A stretch of 64,000 nt of DNA from an uncultured Clostridium sp. GTDB taxonomy: Bacteria > Bacillota > Clostridia > Clostridiales > Clostridiaceae. The stretch spans positions 11,451 to 75,450 of the forward strand of contig UQQU01000004.1 in NCBI GenBank assembly GCA_900543325.1, given 5' to 3'. The notes beneath the pieces are model-generated. The model saw nothing but the letters and a program-made list of their open reading frames with translations, was not told the origin of the DNA and ran no database searches. Made by a program: the position numbers and the translations under genes. Below, piece by piece: positions 35,905 to 43,783 of this stretch. Position 1 is the first letter of the stretch. Every line of letters begins with the position of its first letter.

Positions 35905-38900
35905 TTATTTAATATTATAGTTATTAGCACTTTCTGCTACCATTTCATATTCTTCATCATTAAAATCTACATTCCCACACATTAACTCTGCCTGTCTTAA
36001 AACTGTTTCCAATGCCTTCTTAGATTTATCTGGTGGATAATCATATTTCTTTAAAAGCCTCTTAATTATCCTTCTCATACCTGCTTGGGCACTTTTTCTT
36101 ATACTCCAATCAATAGAAATATTTCTTCTTATAGCATAAGTTAATTCATGTGCAATCATCTTTAAAGTTTCATCTGTCATAAATTCTTTTACTGCATCAT
36201 CATCAGTTAATGCATCATAGAAAGCAATTTCATCAGAATTTAACCCTAATTCTTCTTCCCTAGTTTTCATATTCTTTAAATCATGAGCCATCTTAATTAA
36301 CTCTTCAATAACTTCTGCATTAGTTATTGCTTGATTTCTATATTTATTTAAAGTCTTCTTTAACTTTTCTGAGAACTTTTCAGATTTAACTAAATTAGTT
36401 CTTTCCATAGCTTTTAAGTTACCTTCTAATAACTTCTTAAGCATTTCGGCGGCAAGATTCTTTTCTTTCATTCCTTTTACTTCTTCTAAGAACTCTTCTG
36501 AAAGAATAGAAACATCTGGTCTTTTTATTCCTAAAGTATCAAATACATCAATAACTTCTTCTGATATTATTGATTTTTCTAGTAATTGATTAACTCTTGC
36601 TTCCATCTCTTGCTTTGACTTTTTAACTACTTTTTTAGTATCTAGTTTAACTAAACTTGCCTTTACTGCTTTAAAGTAACTTACTTCTAAAGCAACTTCT
36701 TTACCTTCATCTGTAGCTGCACATAAAGCATGAGCTTTTGCTAATTCTGTAGCAAATTGTTTAAATTCTTTTTGATCTTTTTCATCAAAACCTAAAACTA
36801 GGTTCATACCAGTAGTAATAGCTCTTATTCTTTTTGCTTGAGAATCTCCCATATAGCCTGAATAGTCTAATCCATGTACCATATCTCTTAATACTTCTAA
36901 CTTTTCAATCATTACTGCAATAGCTGCTGAAGTATCTATACCAGTATTATGTTTATCACTATCTGTATATTGTTTTAATGCCTTTTTAAGACTTTCAAGT
37001 ATTCCTAAGTAGTCAACTACAACTCCACCTGATTTATCTTTAAATACTCTGTTAACCCTAGCAATAGCTTGCATTAAGTTATGGCCTTTCATTGGTTTGT
37101 CTATATACATAGTATGCATTGATGGAACGTCAAAGCCTGTTAGCCACATATCTCTTACTATAACTATTTTTAATTCATCATTATTATCTTTCATTCTATT
37201 AGCTAATGTATCTCTTCTTTGTTTACCACCAATATGAGCTTGCAATCTTTCATTATCTGCTGCACTACCAGTCATAACTACTTTTATTTTACCTTTATTA
37301 ACATCATCAGAGTGCCAATCTGGTCTTAATTTAATTATTTCATCATAAAGATCAACACAGATTTTTCTACTCATACAAACAACCATAGCTTTTCCATCTA
37401 CAGTTTTAGCTTTTTCTTCATAGTGATTTACTATATCTTCTGCTAACTTTTTAATTCTGCTTGGAGAACCTACAACAGCTTCTAATCTTGACCATTTGCT
37501 CTTGTACTTCTCTTTATCATTATCTTCTTGACCTTCTGTTATTTCATCAAACTCCTCATCAATTTCTTCAATAATATCTTCATTAGTATCCAGTTTGATT
37601 ATTCTATTTTCATAATATATTTTTACAGTAGCTCCATCTTCAACAGCTCTAGTCATATCATAAATATCAATATAATCACCAAATACTACTGGAGTTGATT
37701 TATCATCAAGCTCAATTGGAGTACCTGTAAATCCTATAAATGTTGCATTAGGAAGTGCATCTCTTAAATATTTAGCATATCCATATTTAACATTACCTTC
37801 TTTATCTGTTTTAGCTTCAAATCCATATTGGCTTCTATGAGCTTCATCTGCCATTATAATTACATTTCTTCTATCAGTTAAAGCAGGCATTTCTCCATCT
37901 TCTGGTTTAAACTTTTGGATAGTTGTAAAGATAATTCCACCTGATTCTCTATCATTAAGTAAATCAAATAATCCATTTACTTCTTTTGAATTATCTTTAG
38001 CTTTAACATTAGATTGCTTTTGCTCATCTGAAAGCTTTCTAACATCTGCTTGCTTTGGAGTTTGTCTTAAAATATCAGCTGATTTAGCAAAAGTTCCAAA
38101 TAATTGATCATCTAAATCATTTCTATCTGTCAGTACAACTATTGTTGGATTGTTTAACTGCTTTACTAATTGTGCTGCATAAAACACCATTGAAAAACTC
38201 TTACCTGACCCTTGAGTGTGCCAAATAACACCTGCTTTTTTATCTCCCTTTTCACTACAAGCTAATTTAGTTTTTTCTACTGCTTTTTTAACTGCAAAGT
38301 ATTGATGATAACCTGCTAATATTTTTATATTAACTGCCTTATCTCCAATTTTATTACCATTAGCATCATAATCTGCTTTTCTTGAAGTTTGGAATAATAA
38401 GAAGTTTTCTACTATATCTAATAAACGCTCCTTAGATAACATACCTCTTAGCATAACTTCATATTGTGGTACATCTAAAGATGCAATAGTTTCACCATCA
38501 ATACTTCTCCAGTTCATGAATCTCTCTTCATTAGAAGTAATAGTACCAGCTTTAGCATTTATACCATCTGATAATATACAAAATGCATTATAATTAAATA
38601 AACTTGGTATATCGTTCTTATAAGTTTGAATTTGATTATAAGCTTCTTCAATACCTACATTTTCATCACTAGCTGATTTTAATTCAACTACTACTAAAGG
38701 AATACCATTAACAAAAATAATTAAATCTGGTCTTCTTTCTTCCTTTTCAACTATAGTAAATTGATTTACTACTAAGAAATCATTTTTATTTATATTTTTA
38801 AAATCTATAATATAAGCTTTTTCAGTTTTAATAGCTCCATCTTTACTAAAAGAAACATCTATACCTTCAACTAAAAGCTTATGAAACTCTTTATTATTAT

Positions 38901-39159
38901 CAACTAATACTGGACTATTAAATGTAATAATCTTTCTGTAAGCTTCCTCTAAAGCTTCTTCTGGTAAATGTCTATTTATACTAAATAAAGCATCTTTAAC
39001 TCTTTGTTCTAAAATAACATCTTTATAGTTATTTCTTTCAGGAGTATCACCATCATAGGCAATATCTGGACCAAAAGCATAACTATAATCTAATTCTTGA
39101 AGTATCTCAATAGCTGCTTGCTCTAAAAGATCTTCTGTGAAATTTTCGAATAAACTCAA
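35905..39159 (-). CDS. hsdR: Type I restriction enzyme R subunit
   Basis: The motor and nuclease subunit of a type I restriction system, about 1084 residues. An N-terminal PD-(D/E)XK nuclease is present (Asp in 'RRPDLIIF', then 'VVVELKS'). Helicase motifs follow: Walker A 'WHTQGSGKS' near 318-326, 'MADEAHRSQYG', 'VGSPSRIK' and 'DMWLTGFDVP'. The C-terminal helical region binds the methylase core. A frame opens at GTG 39174, but the GGGGTGTGG then serves as ribosome binding site for TTG 39159, which I prefer. Full length, intact. It is the last gene of the hsd operon. Confidence 0.93.
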   Translation of the reverse strand: MSLFENFTEDLLEQAAIEILQELDYSYAFGPDIAYDGDTPERNNYKDVILEQRVKDALFSINRHLPEEALEEAYRKIITFNSPVLVDNNKEFHKLLVEGIDVSFSKDGAIKTEKAYIIDFKNINKNDFLVVNQFTIVEKEERRPDLIIFVNGIPLVVVELKSASDENVGIEEAYNQIQTYKNDIPSLFNYNAFCILSDGINAKAGTITSNEERFMNWRSIDGETIASLDVPQYEVMLRGMLSKERLLDIVENFLLFQTSRKADYDANGNKIGDKAVNIKILAGYHQYFAVKKAVEKTKLACSEKGDKKAGVIWHTQGSGKSFSMVFYAAQLVKQLNNPTIVVLTDRNDLDDQLFGTFAKSADILRQTPKQADVRKLSDEQKQSNVKAKDNSKEVNGLFDLLNDRESGGIIFTTIQKFKPEDGEMPALTDRRNVIIMADEAHRSQYGFEAKTDKEGNVKYGYAKYLRDALPNATFIGFTGTPIELDDKSTPVVFGDYIDIYDMTRAVEDGATVKIYYENRIIKLDTNEDIIEEIDEEFDEITEGQEDNDKEKYKSKWSRLEAVVGSPSRIKKLAEDIVNHYEEKAKTVDGKAMVVCMSRKICVDLYDEIIKLRPDWHSDDVNKGKIKVVMTGSAADNERLQAHIGGKQRRDTLANRMKDNNDELKIVIVRDMWLTGFDVPSMHTMYIDKPMKGHNLMQAIARVNRVFKDKSGGVVVDYLGILESLKKALKQYTDSDKHNTGIDTSAAIAVMIEKLEVLRDMVHGLDYSGYMGDSQAKRIRAITTGMNLVLGFDEKDQKEFKQFATELAKAHALCAATDEGKEVALEVSYFKAVKASLVKLDTKKVVKKSKQEMEARVNQLLEKSIISEEVIDVFDTLGIKRPDVSILSEEFLEEVKGMKEKNLAAEMLKKLLEGNLKAMERTNLVKSEKFSEKLKKTLNKYRNQAITNAEVIEELIKMAHDLKNMKTREEELGLNSDEIAFYDALTDDDAVKEFMTDETLKMIAHELTYAIRRNISIDWSIRKSAQAGMRRIIKRLLKKYDYPPDKSKKALETVLRQAELMCGNVDFNDEEYEMVAESANNYNIK

Positions 39160-39185
39160 CTTTCCACACCCCACTTAAATAATTT

Positions 39186-39268
39186 AGAATTGAGAGGTGA
39201 GAATTGAGAATTGAGAATTATTTATTAGCCAAATCTTAATCCTCAATTCTGAATTCTCAACTCACCTT
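39186..39268. repeat. 7-bp-unit palindromic repeat, copy A
   Basis: Arms built of TTGAGAA-type heptads (GAATTGAGAATTGAG...CTCAATTCTGAATTCTC) around 'ATTATTTATTAGCCAAATC'. The same core recurs at 40139-40219. It lies between the 214-aa gene and hsdR and ends 26 bases before the hsdR start. Confidence 0.75.
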
Positions 39269-39283
39269 AACTACTTTTAATAA

Positions 39284-39928
39284 TTAAGAATTTTCTAACA
39301 TATAATTTTCACCATCATAGTTATCTATTAAATTGATAATCTTATTTATATATTCATCTTTATTTCTATTATCCTTTTCGTTAGCAAACCAAACATTAGC
39401 TTGCCCAAAACCATATGATGGACCATTTTTTTTAGCAACTCTTGGTACCCACCATATTGTTTTTCTACTCCTAATCTTACTTGGCAATAATACACATTCT
39501 TCAGCCTTAGCTAAAATATTATAATCTTGTACATATCCACTCTCAAACTCAACACTCTGATATTCTCTATAAACAGTTGCATTTTTATACCATCCAACTA
39601 CAGATGTGAAGTCATTTGTAGGACTCTTAGCACACCAAATAACTAGTACATCATCTATAGCTTCAATATTCTTATCACTATTATTATCTATTTTTTCAAT
39701 ATGAAGCTGATTTCTATTATTTCCATTAGTTGATTTTGTTTCAAAAAAACCTAAGCAATATTGAGTGTATTCTTCTGTATCGGTAAAATACATTGGCTCA
39801 AAGTTATATGCTTCATGAGCATTATTAGTATCTTCAACATAACTACCACCATTTACAGGTGTATCATTATCATTAATTCCTCTATATTTATCCATCCATG
39901 CTATATTGCAAAATAATATCTTTCTCAT
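39284..39928 (-). CDS. Unrecognised 214-aa protein inside the hsd operon
   Basis: Sits between hsdS and hsdR in the same direction with a strong GGGGGAG before its ATG. Trp-rich: 'VLVIWCAKSPTNDFTSVVGWYKNATVYR' (two pieces around residues 92-120) and 'KTIWWVPRVAKKNGPSYGFGQ'. The 'VVGWYKNATVYR' pattern (strand, aromatic, small residue) recalls EVE/YTH/PUA-like modified-base readers found in some type IV restriction proteins, but I cannot confirm it. No catalytic motif. A base-reading accessory of the restriction complex is a reasonable guess, not a finding. Confidence 0.5.
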   Translation of the reverse strand: MRKILFCNIAWMDKYRGINDNDTPVNGGSYVEDTNNAHEAYNFEPMYFTDTEEYTQYCLGFFETKSTNGNNRNQLHIEKIDNNSDKNIEAIDDVLVIWCAKSPTNDFTSVVGWYKNATVYREYQSVEFESGYVQDYNILAKAEECVLLPSKIRSRKTIWWVPRVAKKNGPSYGFGQANVWFANEKDNRNKDEYINKIINLIDNYDGENYMLENS

Positions 39929-39957
39929 AATTCTTTCTCCCCCATTAAACTCTATAT

Positions 39958-40131
39958 CTACTTTACCTCTTTACTATCTTTAATTTTCTTTACTATTGAA
40001 TGTAATATCTTCTTTACCTCTACACAATCATTTAGAATTGAATTTCCTTCTTTTTCATTTAAATATTCTGCTGCCATTAGAAGCTCTATCCAATATTCAG
40101 CTTCTCCTGCTTCTTTTAAGGAAATATTCAC
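39958..40131 (-). pseudogene. C-terminal half of a four-helix-bundle protein
   Basis: Translation gives 'NISLKEAGEAEYWIELL', 'MAAEYLNEKEGN' and 'LNDCVEVKKILHSIVKKI', the second half of the S23/IVS-type four-helix-bundle family (TIGR02436, about 115 residues). The first half is gone: the frame runs straight into the repeat at 40139-40219. This suggests that the repeat or an hsdS exchange removed it. Family proteins are frequent next to restriction genes. Confidence 0.7.
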
Positions 40132-40138
40132 TTTTTTT

Positions 40139-40219
40139 AAATTGAGAATTGAGAGTTAATAATTAAGAATTATTTAAATTTTAGCCAAATTCTTAATTCT
40201 CCATTCTGAATTCTCAATT
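40139..40219. repeat. 7-bp-unit palindromic repeat, copy B
   Basis: Same element as 39186-39268: AATTGAGAATTGAGA arms and an AGCCAAAT core. It overlaps the hsdS stop codon (40218-40220). It includes AGAATGGAGAATTAAGAAT on the minus strand (40207-40189), which recurs exactly at the start of hsdS. Confidence 0.78.
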
Positions 40220-41498
40220 AAACCAACGGTACTCTTATTTCACCTGACATAAGTTTTGGTAATAATGTATCTCTTAACCTTATTAACTTTTCATTTTCTT
40301 TAAAATTGTTAGCAATCTTACTCATAATTGGAGATAAATTATCACCTAATTGATTCATAATTGATTTGTCATAAGGTAATGCAATTTTATATTGTGGTAT
40401 TGTACTTTTAGACAAATGTAATACCGTAGTTCCATTAACATATCCTAAAGCATATTGTTTAAATCTGTAGTCTTTTAATATGAAATATAATAGTTCATTG
40501 TTCATTTCCTTAATTTTAGATTTAACCTTAACTGTATCCATTGACATTATTAATTTTTCATAGCTACCTTTTGAAAAAATCATTATTGGATTACCAATAA
40601 TTTCAGCTCCTTGTGTTAAATCAGTATGCGCAACTATAATATCATTTACTTCTACAAAGTGGTGTGGTTTAACATTATCAGATATTACGATTTCTTTTAG
40701 CCCATCAATCTTATACCCACCATTTCTATCAAAATTTTTTATTGTAATCATTGCATCCTCTGATTCTGAAAGTTCTTTTCCCTTATAAGAATAACCATTG
40801 AATGTATCAACAATTTCACCTAACAATATAACTTCCCATCCTTTAGGAATCATCCCCAACTCACTTTCAACCATTTCTCCACCACTACTTTTATATGGCT
40901 TACCATCCTCATTAGGAAATTCAAAATCAACAAACCATTGTTTAAAAATAGCTTGAGACATTTCTTCTAGTTTTTTATTAATTTTATTGTTTGTTTCTAT
41001 CTTTTCATCTAAATCAGATAATATCTTTGCTATTGCCTTTTGTTCATCTAATGGTGGTAATAAAAATTCACTATTTTCAAGTACATCTTTTTGCACCCTT
41101 TGCCTTCCTGAAGAACCATTCATCGCTTTAATTGCAACATTTCTAAACTCTGGTGAAATTGAAAGATAATATATAAAATCATTATCTGTTATTCCTAACT
41201 TCTCCCTTAATACAATATATTCAGTTGAACCAAACCCAATTTCATCTTTATCTAAAATATCAACTTGAGCTGTTTTACCATTCTCAAGACATGGAGTTAT
41301 TCTAGCTAATAAAGTATCACCATTTCTAAATTTAGTTCCACTTGTAAATTTAGCTTCTTCAAATCCTGATATTTTTCTAGTAAATGGCTCTAATTTTTCC
41401 ATAGCTACTTTTTTAGCTATTTCTCCCTTCTTTATACTTTCTTTAGGATTAAATTGTATTATATCTACTAACTTAACCTTACTCCATTCATTCTCCAT
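40218..41498 (-). CDS. hsdS: Type I restriction enzyme specificity subunit
   Basis: Determines which DNA sequence the HsdM/HsdR complex methylates or cuts. About 426 residues with two target-recognition domains (about 5-150 and 210-360), each followed by a conserved helix ('LPPLDEQKAIAKILSDLDEKI' near 157-177 and 'LGDNLSPIMSKIANNFKEN' near 390). A longer frame opens at GTG 41522, but its first eight codons are the heptad repeat. GGAG 8 bases before ATG 41498 makes that the likely start, so the repeat supplies the ribosome binding site. Perfect 19-bp direct repeats flank the gene. Confidence 0.9.
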   Translation of the reverse strand: MENEWSKVKLVDIIQFNPKESIKKGEIAKKVAMEKLEPFTRKISGFEEAKFTSGTKFRNGDTLLARITPCLENGKTAQVDILDKDEIGFGSTEYIVLREKLGITDNDFIYYLSISPEFRNVAIKAMNGSSGRQRVQKDVLENSEFLLPPLDEQKAIAKILSDLDEKIETNNKINKKLEEMSQAIFKQWFVDFEFPNEDGKPYKSSGGEMVESELGMIPKGWEVILLGEIVDTFNGYSYKGKELSESEDAMITIKNFDRNGGYKIDGLKEIVISDNVKPHHFVEVNDIIVAHTDLTQGAEIIGNPIMIFSKGSYEKLIMSMDTVKVKSKIKEMNNELLYFILKDYRFKQYALGYVNGTTVLHLSKSTIPQYKIALPYDKSIMNQLGDNLSPIMSKIANNFKENEKLIRLRDTLLPKLMSGEIRVPLV

Positions 41499-41544
41499 TC
41501 TTAATTCTCCATTCTTAATCACTATTAATTCTCAATTCTTAATT
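41488..41544. repeat. 7-bp-unit repeat at the hsdM-hsdS junction
   Basis: On the minus strand TTAAGAATTGAGAATTAA, then TTAAGAATGGAGAA twice. It covers the hsdM stop, the hsdS ribosome binding site and the hsdS start. The 19-mer at 41515-41497 equals the one at 40207-40189. Confidence 0.8.
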
Positions 41545-43060
41545 AAAAATCGAATCCTATTCCCCCTAGATTCTTTCTTATTTCATCCTCTAGGCGTCTT
41601 GACTTCTCAAATAGTTCTCCTAGTTCACTTGTTAGATTCTCCATTTTTTCCTCAAATGGAATTCCATCATCTTCTTGCTCTTCTATTCCAACATATCTTC
41701 CTGGCGTTAGTACATATTCATGCTCTCTTACTTCATCTAATTTAGCTGCTTTACAGAATCCTTGAATATCTTCGTATTGTCCATTTAAATTTCTATAATT
41801 ATGGTAAGTATCTGCTATTTTCTTAATATCTTCTTCACTTAATTCTCTATGTCTTCTATCTACCATATTTCCTAAGTTTCTAGCATCTATAAATAGTATT
41901 TCATCTGCTCTTTGTCTAAACTTAGGATTATCTATTTTATTTCTATTTAGTATCCATAAAGATACTGGAATACCTGTTGAATAGAATAATTTATCTGGTA
42001 AAGCTACTATAGCATCTACAAGTTTTGCATCTACTAAGTTCTTTCTTATAACACCTTCATTAGAAGTATTTGAAGATAAAGCTCCATTTGCTAAAACTAC
42101 TCCTGCAACTCCATTTGGTGCAAGGTGGTATACTATATGTTCAAGCCATGCATAGTTTGCATTACCTTCTGGTGGTACCCCGTACTTCCATCTAACGTCT
42201 TCTGTTAATTTATTTCCACCCCAGTCACTTATATTAAATGGAGGATTTGCTAATACGTAATCTGCCTTTAATGTTTTGTGTAAATCATCATGGAAAGTAT
42301 CTGCTTGGTTTGGTCCTATGTTTCCATCTAAACCTCTAATAGCTAAGTTCATCTTACATAGCTTCCAAGTTGTAGCATTAAGCTCTTGACCATATATTGA
42401 TAAGTCACCTATTCTACCTGCATGTTCTTCAATGAACTTTTCACTTTGAATAAACATACCACCTGATCCACAAGCTGGGTCATATATTCTACCTTTATAA
42501 GGCTCTATCATTTCTACTAAAGTTTTAACTACAGATGTAGGAGTATAGAACTCTCCACCACCTTTTCCTTCTGAACTTGCAAATTGTCCTAAGAAATATT
42601 CATATACTCTACCTAAAAGGTCCTTTTCACCATTTTTATGAAGTCTTATAGTTGAAATTAAATCTATAAGCTCTCCAAGTCTTCTTTTATCAAGTTCTGG
42701 TCTTGCATATCTCTTATCAAGAACACCTTTTAATGTAGGGTTTTCTTTTTCTATAAGAATCATTGCATCATCAATTATTTGTCCTATTTTAGGGTCTTTT
42801 GCATTATCTTTTAAATAACCCCATCTTGCTTCTTTTGGTACCCAGAAGATATTTTCTGCTTCGTATTCATCTCTATCTTCTTCAAAGCCATCTCCTTCTT
42901 CAACTAATTCTTCATATTTAGTTTCAAATTTATCTGATATATATTTCATGAATATAAGACCTAATACTACATACTTATATTCTGCTGAATCCATACTTCC
43001 TCTTAATTTATCTGCTGATTTCCATAGCGTTTCTTCAAATCCAATGTTTGCACTTGACAT
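41543..43060 (-). CDS. hsdM: Type I restriction enzyme M subunit (N6-adenine methyltransferase)
   Basis: A 505-residue adenine methyltransferase. Helical N-terminal domain (1-150, 'LWKSADKLRGSMDSAEYKYV'), SAM-binding motif I 'DPACGSGGMF' near 195-204, catalytic motif IV 'LANPPFNISDW' near 283-293, and the 'DYVLANPPF' core. Full length and intact. First structural gene of the hsd operon, 29 bases after the XRE regulator, with GGAGG at its start. It protects host DNA and with HsdS and HsdR forms the restriction complex. Confidence 0.95.
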   Translation of the reverse strand: MSSANIGFEETLWKSADKLRGSMDSAEYKYVVLGLIFMKYISDKFETKYEELVEEGDGFEEDRDEYEAENIFWVPKEARWGYLKDNAKDPKIGQIIDDAMILIEKENPTLKGVLDKRYARPELDKRRLGELIDLISTIRLHKNGEKDLLGRVYEYFLGQFASSEGKGGGEFYTPTSVVKTLVEMIEPYKGRIYDPACGSGGMFIQSEKFIEEHAGRIGDLSIYGQELNATTWKLCKMNLAIRGLDGNIGPNQADTFHDDLHKTLKADYVLANPPFNISDWGGNKLTEDVRWKYGVPPEGNANYAWLEHIVYHLAPNGVAGVVLANGALSSNTSNEGVIRKNLVDAKLVDAIVALPDKLFYSTGIPVSLWILNRNKIDNPKFRQRADEILFIDARNLGNMVDRRHRELSEEDIKKIADTYHNYRNLNGQYEDIQGFCKAAKLDEVREHEYVLTPGRYVGIEEQEDDGIPFEEKMENLTSELGELFEKSRRLEDEIRKNLGGIGFDF

Positions 43061-43089
43061 TTATATTCCTCCAAACTTTTAATTACTTT

Positions 43090-43683
43090 TTAAAAATTAT
43101 TTTCATCAAAAACTTCAAATATTTCACTTTCAAACTCTGCTTGCTCTTCTCCTGTAGTTATACCTTCCGGTAACACTTCTAAGTAATGAGCAAGAGCTTC
43201 GATTGTTTTATGAACTATACTTTCATGTTGTCCTTTTTCTAAAACTTCTACCACTAGTTTGTATGTATCAATATAAGGATTAGGATCTACAATTTCTAGT
43301 GAATTCTTAAACCTATTAATTAACTTAGCCTTTTCAATATTCCTCTCTAAAGAATTTATTTGTTCCTTATCATATATAGGAACTTTAACCATATCATTAA
43401 TATCTTCTCCTACATAAACAGATTGCTCATTTTTTATTATTGGCTGTAAGTCTCTTTTTAGCTTTTCCTTTTGTATTTCTAACTTATCTATTTCATCAAT
43501 ATTTTTACTAAAGTAATCAGCCTTTATACCAAATAGCTCTTCTAATATAGGAAGATATTTTTTAGGAATATTTTGTTTTCCCTTTATCCACATATTTATA
43601 TTTTGCTTTTTTATACCTAGCTTTTCTGCTAATTCTATATGCTGCATATCATACAAAGCTAATATATATTCTAATCCTTTTAT
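43090..43683 (-). CDS. XRE-family regulator leading the hsd operon
   Basis: A small DNA-binding protein of 188 residues from TTG 43656. The helix-turn-helix ('ELAEKLGIKKQNINMWIKGKQ') loses its first helix with that start; reading on upstream gives 'IKGLEYILALYD', which restores it. The only codon left is ATA at 43683, so I extend to it with low certainty. The remainder is a helical/acidic region (60-188) with no ligand motif. The promoter (43699-43727) leaves a leader of only about ten bases. It may act as a controller of the type I genes. The same -35/operator sequence precedes the sigma factor gene. Confidence 0.7.
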   Translation of the reverse strand: MKGLEYILALYDMQHIELAEKLGIKKQNINMWIKGKQNIPKKYLPILEELFGIKADYFSKNIDEIDKLEIQKEKLKRDLQPIIKNEQSVYVGEDINDMVKVPIYDKEQINSLERNIEKAKLINRFKNSLEIVDPNPYIDTYKLVVEVLEKGQHESIVHKTIEALAHYLEVLPEGITTGEEQAEFESEIFEVFDENNF

Positions 43684-43698
43684 ATTACCACCACACTT

Positions 43699-43729
43699 TA
43701 TAAACTATTTTTTATTGTCTTAGTCAATA
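43699..43729 (-). promoter_or_regulatory. Promoter of the XRE-hsd operon with candidate operator
   Basis: Minus strand: TTGACT (43727-43722), 17-bp spacer, TTTATA (43704-43699). The -35 lies in TATTGACTAAGACAATAAAA, which is shared with the sigma-factor promoter. TTGAC-TAA-GACAA is an imperfect dyad that a repressor could use. Confidence 0.7.
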
Positions 43730-43783
43730 TATATTTTAACAGTAGATATTTAATTCTTCAATACCTACTGTCCTTATTTAGTG

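Noticed and set aside
39186..41544. Heptad repeats in the hsd operon as a CRISPR array
   Set aside because: Units are 7 bp, with no constant-length spacers and no cas genes.
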